In this document: piece after piece, positions 31,059 to 36,324 of the stretch
How the letters are laid out: every line of letters starts with the position of its first letter
Position numbering within the stretch: position 1 is the stretch's first letter
Assembly: GCA_937925925.1 (NCBI GenBank)
Contig: CALANA010000057.1
Location: forward strand, 1-36,324
DNA: 36,324 nt
DNA from: an uncultured Chloroflexales bacterium
Lineage (GTDB): Bacteria > Chloroflexota > Chloroflexia > Chloroflexales > Chloroflexaceae
Direction of reading: 5' to 3'
Notes under the pieces: generated by a model
What the model was told of the DNA's origin: nothing
What the model saw: the letters and a program-made list of their open reading frames with translations, nothing else
Databases searched by the model: none
Translations under genes and position numbers: made by a program

Positions 31059-31478
31059 TCAACCACCGTTTCTATCGGGTGGTGCTGCCTGACCTGTGGT
31101 ATCGAGTGCGGCTTGAAAGGCTGCCATGTCGCTCACCTGCATGGCGGTCAGGACGAGACGATGCAGCACTTCGGCATCGGTCAGGCGGGACAACCGAGCC
31201 TGTAGGTCGTCCCGCTCAGTCTCCGTCAGGGAAAAACGGGCATTCAAGATGTTGCAGATGGCCTGATATAAAGCGGTCACTGCTCCTTCGGTGCGCCCTT
31301 CAATGCGCCCTTCGGTGCGCCCTTCAATGCGCCCTTCAATGCGCCCTTCAATGCGCCCTTCAATGCGCCCTTCGGTACGCCCTTCCGTGCGCCCTTTCTC
31401 TTCTGCCTTCAGCCGTATGCGGCGCATAAACGGTGTGTCTAGTAACAGTTCATCCTCTTCCAATAATTGTTCAACCAT
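31059..31478 (-). CDS. Truncated Rpn-family C-terminal tail protein, copy 2
   Basis: A 139-residue paralogue of the 29101-29463 protein, nearly identical outside the repeat block. EQLLEEDELLLDTPFMRRIR leads into nine GR(T/I)E units coded by 12-bp repeats, against four in copy 1; then AVTALYQAICNILNARFSLT and the same helical end. No nuclease domain is present upstream: similarity to copy 1 stops a few bases before GAGCTATTGACGATGG, and a TATAAT lies at 31508-31503. It may therefore be expressed as a stand-alone tail. The ATG at 31478 is used, although the open frame extends further upstream. Function unknown. Confidence 0.6.
   Translation of the reverse strand: MVEQLLEEDELLLDTPFMRRIRLKAEEKGRTEGRTEGRIEGRIEGRIEGRIEGRTEGRIEGRTEGAVTALYQAICNILNARFSLTETERDDLQARLSRLTDAEVLHRLVLTAMQVSDMAAFQAALDTTGQAAPPDRNGG
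31291..31395 (-). repeat. 12-bp in-frame repeats, nine units
   Basis: Tandem 12-bp units read GGGCGCAYYGAA on the minus strand and encode GRIE or GRTE. The equivalent block in copy 1 (about 29338-29385) has only four. The difference between otherwise close paralogues shows that the array changes length. Confidence 0.85.
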
Positions 31479-31502
31479 CGTCAATAGCTCTTTGCTGCTA
31501 TG

Positions 31503-31508
31503 ATTATA
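31503..31508 (-). promoter_or_regulatory. Candidate -10 box for copy 2
   Basis: A perfect TATAAT is read on the minus strand, about 25 bases before the ATG at 31478. No clear -35 box is found. It lies just outside the segment shared with copy 1, so copy 2 may have gained a promoter at the duplication junction. Confidence 0.35.
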
Positions 31509-31839
31509 GCACTTTCTACGCCCGCGCACATGTTTACGAGGTCTTTCCGTAGACTTAACGGGCGCTTAATGTTTCTAAACATGCCGTTAATGTATCTCTG
31601 CTACTCTGTATGAGTTTCACAGGAAGACTATAGCATAGTGCCCGTCATCACTCACGTCAGGATGCCGGTCTGGCCATGAATGCCATAGAGCTATCACTGC
31701 TTTTTTGCGCCTGCGCACAGTAGGTAGGCATTGTGCTGTATGCTGCTACGCACGGCCGATCTGGCTTTGCATCCACTGAATCTGTAACCGGCAACATGGA
31801 ACCTGTAATCCGTAGATAGACATGAGCAAAGGATTGGAC
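31509..31839. other. Divergent intergenic region
   Basis: Lies between the minus-strand Rpn-tail gene and the plus-strand 5'-nucleotidase. It holds a short repeated CGTTAA/TTAATG motif near 31556-31590 and a degenerate TGTAACC-type echo (31780-31812) of the heptamer seen before the Wzt gene. No gene is seen. Confidence 0.5.
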
Positions 31840-34800
31840 ATGACAAAAATTTCGCGGCGAACTTTTCTGAAGCAGACGGCGCTGGGTGCCGGCGCATTGG
31901 GATTGATGTTCACCGGGTTGCGTATGGGACGGGTCGCCGGGGCAGAGACCTTCCGCCTGCGCATCATTCACACCAACGACCACCACGCCCGGATTGAGCC
32001 GGAGCAAGTGCAACGGATTGGGGGTCAGCCGCCGGTTAACCGTAACTTTGGTGGCGTCTCGCGTCGCAAGACGTTGATCGACCAGATCCGCGCCGAGGGG
32101 GGCAACCAGTTGTTGCTTGACGCGGGCGACATTTTTCAGGGTACGCTGTATTTCACGCGGTACGAGGGGATTGCCGACCTGGCCTTCTATCGTGAGATGG
32201 GCTACGATGCGCTGACCCTGGGCAACCACGAGTTCAACCTGGGGCCGGCGAAACTGGCGACCTTTATTGATGGTGCCCGCAACGGTGGTACGATTACGGT
32301 CGGTGGATTTGATATTACCCTGGGTGGTAACGATATACCGGTAGTGAGCGCCAATATTAACTTGACGCCCGCATCGCCTCTGGTTGGTAAGATTGAGCCG
32401 CGTATTATCAAGACGTTGAATGGTGAGAAGGTGGGTATTTTTGGTTTAACCACGCCCTCGACCGCATTCCTCAGCAGCCCTGGCCCGACCGTAACGTTTA
32501 CCAATCCGATTGATGCGGCAAAGGCACAGGTCACCGCATTACAGGCTGATGGGGTTAACAAGATCATTGCTCTGGCGCATCTCGGCTATCAAGAGGAGTT
32601 GGAACTGGCCGAGGAGGTGCCGGAGATCGATATTGTGGTGGGTGGACACAGCCACACGCCATTGCGCCCCCAGGGTGATACGCGCCCGCTCGGTGTCATG
32701 GCCGCTGGCCCCTACCCCACCCTTGTCGAACGCACAGGTGGTAGCCCGGCGCTGGTGGTCACGGCCTGGGAGTGGGGCAAGTGGCTGGGCGATATTTCGA
32801 TCGGGTTTGATGCTATGGGCAATCTGATTCCTGATGGCATCATCGTGCGCCTGTTACCGGTCTGGGCCGATGGTCTGGGGTCGCCAGCGCGGGCGCTGTT
32901 GCCAGGAGAGGAGCCAGAGATTGCAACCTATGCCCCATTTGAGACCTTGATTGAAACCTTTGCCGAACCGATCAACCAGTTGCGCAACACGCAGGTTGGC
33001 ACCACAGCGGTTGATCTCGATGGCGCACGCAACAATGTACGCAGCCGTGAAACCAACCTGGGCAACCTGATCGCCACGGCGAAGCGCAACAAGGTACTGG
33101 ACATTCTGGAAGGGACGGGCAACACGCTGCCGGTGGTGGCGATTATGAATGGCGGTGGCATTCGCGCCAGCATTCCGGCTGGGAATGTCACCGTGGGTAA
33201 CGTCTTGACCGTGCTGCCCTTTGGCAACACCATTGTTTACTTCACCCTGACCGGGGCGCAACTGAAGGAGGCACTGGAGAATGGTGTAAGCCGGGTCGGG
33301 CAGAGTGATGATGGCCGTTTCCCGCAGATCGCGGGGATGCGCTTCACCTGGAACCCAAATGCAGCGCCGGGTAGTCGTATCATCAGCCTGGAGATTGAAA
33401 CGACAGCCGGTGCGGCAGCGCAGTTGGCGAATACCACCTACACCCCATACGACCCCACCGCCGACTATATCGTTGCGACCAACAACTTCCTGCTTAGCGG
33501 CGGCGATAATTATACCGTGTTCCGCGATCAGGCCCGGAATGCGGTGGATACCTTCTTCCCGCTGGCCGATATTGTGGCCGACTACATCCGTGACAATCCC
33601 AATGTCCAGTTTGCGGTCGAAGGCCGTATTCAGCGCCTGCCCTTCAGTTTGCGCATCATTCACACCAACGACCACCACGCTCGGATTGAGCCAGAGTTAG
33701 TGCAACGGATTGGGGGGCAACCGCCGGTTAACCGCAACTTTGGTGGCGTCTCGCGCCGCAAGACGTTGATCGACCAGATCCGCGCCGAGGGAGGCAACCA
33801 GTTGCTGCTTGACGCGGGCGACATCTTCCAGGGTACGTTGTACTTTACCCAGTACGAGGGTCTGGCTGATCTCGCCTTCTATCGTGAGATGGGCTATGAT
33901 GCGATCACGTTGGGTAACCACGAGTTCAACCTGGGGCCAGCGAAGCTGGCAACCTTTATTGACGCTGCCCAGCAGGGTGGTACGATCAATGTCGATGGTC
34001 AGAATGTTCCTCTGGCTGGCACCGACATTGACGTGATCAGCGCCAATATTGTGGTTACGGAGGGTTCACCGCTGGCCGGCAAGATTGCCCCGTTTGTGAT
34101 CAAAAGCTTTGCTGACCAGAAGGTGGGCATCTTTGGCCTGACCACGCCCTCGACCGCATTTCTCAGCAGCCCTGGCCCAACGGTGACGTTCGCCGACCCG
34201 ATTCAGTCAGCACAGGCGCAGGTGGCAGCACTGCAGGCTGAGGGTGTCAACAAGATCATCGCCCTGGTGCATCTGGGCTATCAGGATGAGTTGGAACTGG
34301 CGGAAAAGGTGCCAGGGATCGATATTGTAGTCGGGGGGCACAGCCACACCCCGTTGCGACCAGAGGGCGATACGCGCCCACTCGGAATAGCGCCGGAAGG
34401 CCCATACCCGACGGTGGTGGAGCGTGAAGATGGGAGCAAGGCGCTGGTTGTGACCGATTGGGAGTGGGGCAAGTGGCTGGGTGATTTTTCGGTTGAGTTT
34501 GACGATAATGGCAACATAAACCCCGATAGTCTCCAGGTGCGCCTGTGGCCGGTCTGGGCTAGTATCCCTGGTGATGCACGTGACCTGCTGCCGCAAGAAG
34601 GGGCAGAGATTGAGCCATATGCACCGTTTGAAGCTCAGATTGCTACCTTCGTGGCACCGATCGATACATTGCGGAACACTCCGGTCGGGACGACAGCGGT
34701 TGAGCTTGATGGCGCACGCAACAATGTGCGCAGCCGCGAAACCAACCTGGGCAATCTGATCGCCACCGCGAAGCGCAACAAGGTACTGGACATTCTGGAA

Positions 34801-35370
34801 GGGACGGGCAACACGCTGCCGGTGGTGGCGATTATGAATGGCGGTGGCATTCGCGCTACCATTCCGGCTGGCAACGTCACCCTGGGTGATGTGTTGACGG
34901 TGCTGCCCTTTGGCAACACCATCGTTTACTTTACCCTGACCGGGGCGCAACTGAAGGAGGCGCTGGAGAATGGTGTGAGCCGCGTTGGGCAAAGCGATGA
35001 TGGCCGTTTCCCGCAGATCGCGGGGATGCGCTTTACCTGGAACCCGAATGCAGCGCCGGGGAGTCGTATCATCAGCCTGGAGATTGAAACGACAGCCGGT
35101 ACGGCAGCGCAGTTGGCGAATACCACCTACACCCCGTATGACCCCACCGCCGACTATATCGTTGCGACCAACAACTTCCTGCTTGGCGGCGGCGATAATT
35201 ATACCGTGTTTCGCGATCAGGCCCGGAATGCGGTGGATACCTTCTTCCCGCTGGCCGATATCGTGGCCGACTACATCCGTGACAATCCCAATGTCCAGTT
35301 TGCGGTCGAAGGGCGGATTACGCGGTTGTATCGCACTTACCTGCCACTCATTCAGCGCTCGGCGGCGTGA
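31840..35370 (+). CDS. Tat-exported tandem-duplicated 5'-nucleotidase
   Basis: A 1176-residue exported protein made of two complete 5'-nucleotidase/2',3'-cyclic phosphodiesterase units. Residues 1-35 are a Tat signal (SRRTFLK, hydrophobic stretch, VAGA). Unit 1 covers about 38-600, unit 2 about 602-1164. Each has the metallophosphatase motifs HTNDHHAR, LLDAGDIFQGT, LGNHEFN and GGHSHTPL, and each has the C-terminal substrate domain with MNGGGIRA and GGDNYTVF. All metal ligands appear intact in both. The ends of the units are almost identical in DNA, while the middles have diverged. The extreme C-terminus is YRTYLPLIQRSAA, a tail like that of the FG-GAP protein. The ATG at 31840 has AAAGGA six bases upstream. 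It likely scavenges phosphate and nucleosides from extracellular nucleotides. Confidence 0.93.
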   Translation: MTKISRRTFLKQTALGAGALGLMFTGLRMGRVAGAETFRLRIIHTNDHHARIEPEQVQRIGGQPPVNRNFGGVSRRKTLIDQIRAEGGNQLLLDAGDIFQGTLYFTRYEGIADLAFYREMGYDALTLGNHEFNLGPAKLATFIDGARNGGTITVGGFDITLGGNDIPVVSANINLTPASPLVGKIEPRIIKTLNGEKVGIFGLTTPSTAFLSSPGPTVTFTNPIDAAKAQVTALQADGVNKIIALAHLGYQEELELAEEVPEIDIVVGGHSHTPLRPQGDTRPLGVMAAGPYPTLVERTGGSPALVVTAWEWGKWLGDISIGFDAMGNLIPDGIIVRLLPVWADGLGSPARALLPGEEPEIATYAPFETLIETFAEPINQLRNTQVGTTAVDLDGARNNVRSRETNLGNLIATAKRNKVLDILEGTGNTLPVVAIMNGGGIRASIPAGNVTVGNVLTVLPFGNTIVYFTLTGAQLKEALENGVSRVGQSDDGRFPQIAGMRFTWNPNAAPGSRIISLEIETTAGAAAQLANTTYTPYDPTADYIVATNNFLLSGGDNYTVFRDQARNAVDTFFPLADIVADYIRDNPNVQFAVEGRIQRLPFSLRIIHTNDHHARIEPELVQRIGGQPPVNRNFGGVSRRKTLIDQIRAEGGNQLLLDAGDIFQGTLYFTQYEGLADLAFYREMGYDAITLGNHEFNLGPAKLATFIDAAQQGGTINVDGQNVPLAGTDIDVISANIVVTEGSPLAGKIAPFVIKSFADQKVGIFGLTTPSTAFLSSPGPTVTFADPIQSAQAQVAALQAEGVNKIIALVHLGYQDELELAEKVPGIDIVVGGHSHTPLRPEGDTRPLGIAPEGPYPTVVEREDGSKALVVTDWEWGKWLGDFSVEFDDNGNINPDSLQVRLWPVWASIPGDARDLLPQEGAEIEPYAPFEAQIATFVAPIDTLRNTPVGTTAVELDGARNNVRSRETNLGNLIATAKRNKVLDILEGTGNTLPVVAIMNGGGIRATIPAGNVTLGDVLTVLPFGNTIVYFTLTGAQLKEALENGVSRVGQSDDGRFPQIAGMRFTWNPNAAPGSRIISLEIETTAGTAAQLANTTYTPYDPTADYIVATNNFLLGGGDNYTVFRDQARNAVDTFFPLADIVADYIRDNPNVQFAVEGRITRLYRTYLPLIQRSAA

Positions 35371-35440
35371 GGCGCTGGTAGGGGACAGGAGACAGATGAT
35401 ATTCCACCCCTCTGGAAGGGGTGCCAGGGCGCGAACGGGC

Positions 35441-35473
35441 GATACCCCCATCCCCTTTCCAGGAAGGGGTATC
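35441..35473. terminator. Hairpin downstream of the 5'-nucleotidase gene
   Basis: GATACCCC at 35441-35448 pairs with GGGGTATC at 35466-35473, and inside it CCCCTTTCC pairs with GGAAGGGG around a single A. It lies 70 bases after the stop codon. It has no T-run, so it could equally be an interspersed palindrome. Confidence 0.35.
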
Positions 35474-35664
35474 ACCCTACCTCCCCTGCGAGGGCATGAA
35501 TGGAGATCAGGTGAGGGTGCGGTTCCTATGAGAGGGCATCACCCTCATCAGGGGATGCCAGTGAGCGTTGGGGATAACGTTTTATTCATATAGGGTTATG
35601 CTCCCGTGGCCCCATATCGATGTGCATCGCTCGCATCGCCCCGCCCTTGCTCGCCATTGTATCG

Positions 35665-35882
35665 CATTGCCGGGCAACGACCATCCATGGACATCATGGC
35701 CCCCGTTGCGGGGCAATGGATGACAAGGCGGGCACCCACAAATTGCCCGCAGCGCCCCGATACTCGCAATGCCCGCATTGCCTGCCCTTGCCGCATCGCC
35801 CGCAATGCCTGCATTGCCCGCATTGCCGAGCAACGACCATGCATGGACATCATTGCCCTCGTTGCGGGGCAATGGATGACAA
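35665..35882. repeat. 62-bp direct repeat, two copies
   Basis: 35665-35726 and 35821-35882 are the same 62-bp segment with about four differences. It contains CAACGACCAT, CATGGACATCAT and GTTGCGGGGCAATGGATGAC. Similar sequence continues further right (GTGCCCGCAGCGCCC). Nonamers of GCATTGCCC and GCAATGCCC fill the space between and after the copies. Confidence 0.8.
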
Positions 35883-36265
35883 TGCCCATGCCATGATCGT
35901 AGGGGCACCTCGTGTGGGTGCCCGCAGCGCCCATCATTGAACTGCATCGCCCGCAATGCCCGCATTGCCGCAATGCCCGCATTGCCTGCCCTTGCCCGCT
36001 TTGGAAGGGAACTAAAAAGGATCACGAACGGCGGGCTACCTCCCTCGCAGGGAACCCCCCATTTCACAAGTGTAGGTTTTTTATTCTATCGTGTTGGGAT
36101 ACGGCAAAACGTACCTGACATCCTCCCCTGCCATGGGGGGAGCATCACCTCGCCTCTCCTGACCGGGAGGCCGCAAGTTCCCTCCCCTTCCACAATTTTG
36201 CCCCCGTATGCTATCCTATTCCTAAACCTATCGTCCCGTTCGTCGTGCTTCGTGAAAGGAATGCT

Positions 36266-36324
36266 ATGTCCGATGCGGATACAGCGCGGGAACAGATGCT
36301 GCGTGCCGTGATTGCCGTGACCCT
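36266..36324 (+). CDS. Start of an unidentified protein, cut by window edge
   Basis: The ATG at 36266 opens a frame, MSDADTAREQMLRAVIAVT, that continues past the window end. AAAGGA lies five bases upstream, which favours this frame over the overlapping ATG at 36261. Alanine- and arginine-rich helical start; no family can be assigned from 19 residues. Confidence 0.5.
   Translation, partial: MSDADTAREQMLRAVIAVT

Larger units (their letters stand above)
35371..36265. other. Long intergenic region with palindromes and direct repeats
   Basis: No convincing gene; the frames are low-complexity translations. It holds a strong hairpin at 35441-35473, a CACCCTCATCAGGGG-type repeat near 35500-35560, a duplicated 62-bp segment (35665-35726 and 35821-35882), GCATTGCCC/GCAATGCCC nonamer arrays (about 35760-35830 and 35945-36000), a GGGGCACC/GGGTGCCC hairpin near 35902-35922, and CTCCCC/GGGGAG hairpins near 36123-36142. 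Confidence 0.65.

Noticed and set aside
32854-35475. Long minus-strand frames (274 and 422 codons) opposite the nucleotidase
   Set aside because: Mirror frames of the two nucleotidase units; they appear twice only because the coding strand is duplicated.

Overview
The window looks like a chromosomal segment of a Chloroflexota bacterium, probably a Chloroflexus-like filamentous phototroph. This is inferred from the style of the proteins and repeats, not from a marker gene. The clues are Uma2 and Rpn-tail accessory proteins, coiled-coil glycosyltransferases, exported proteins ending in an LPxxxR-type tail, and very many short tandem and palindromic repeats between genes. No rRNA, tRNA, CRISPR array, intact transposase or phage gene was recognised.

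Region by region. 1-2203 (minus strand): the first codons of a gene that leaves the window on the left, a 0.9 kb G/C-rich repeat-filled gap, a BtuF-like metal/cobalamin-binding receptor, and just upstream of it a DJ-1/PfpI gene whose centre has been replaced by a 240-bp array of 8-bp repeats. 2204-4967: repeats, a four-helix-bundle protein, a heptamer array that runs into the start codon of a Wzt-type ABC ATPase with a C-terminal carbohydrate-binding domain, and a Uma2-family protein. 4999-18504: a tightly packed plus-strand polysaccharide operon with mostly 2-12 bp gaps or 4-8 bp overlaps. It encodes a methyltransferase with a coiled coil, a glycosyltransferase with a helical tail, two GT2 enzymes, a beta-sandwich/GT4 enzyme, two stand-alone coiled-coil proteins with DNA-level tandem repeats, a double methyltransferase and a 1319-residue multidomain glycosyltransferase/methyltransferase. 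18797-23443: an AT-richer multi-spanning membrane protein of GT-C/YfhO type and an exported seven-blade FG-GAP protein.

23444-31478: mostly accessory and housekeeping genes among palindromic repeats. They are a small orphan ORF, a coiled-coil PD-(D/E)XK-like protein, a radical SAM protein with a clear promoter, argC, and the GTPase gene der between two copies of a truncated Rpn-family tail gene. 31840-35370: a Tat-exported 5'-nucleotidase that is an internal tandem duplication. 35371-36324: more repeats, then the start of a gene that leaves the window on the right.

How the genes may work together: a Wzt with a glycan-binding domain, methyltransferases carrying coiled coils, and coiled-coil proteins built from in-frame DNA repeats resemble, in general logic, the O9a-type Wzm/Wzt-WbdD system. 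In that system a methyl cap ends the chain and a coiled coil measures it. Here four proteins share a helical QQxx(F/Y)N module before or within their coiled regions, which may hold the synthesis complex together. This is the most interesting candidate system in the window. No Wzm permease is present, so export through this Wzt is inference.
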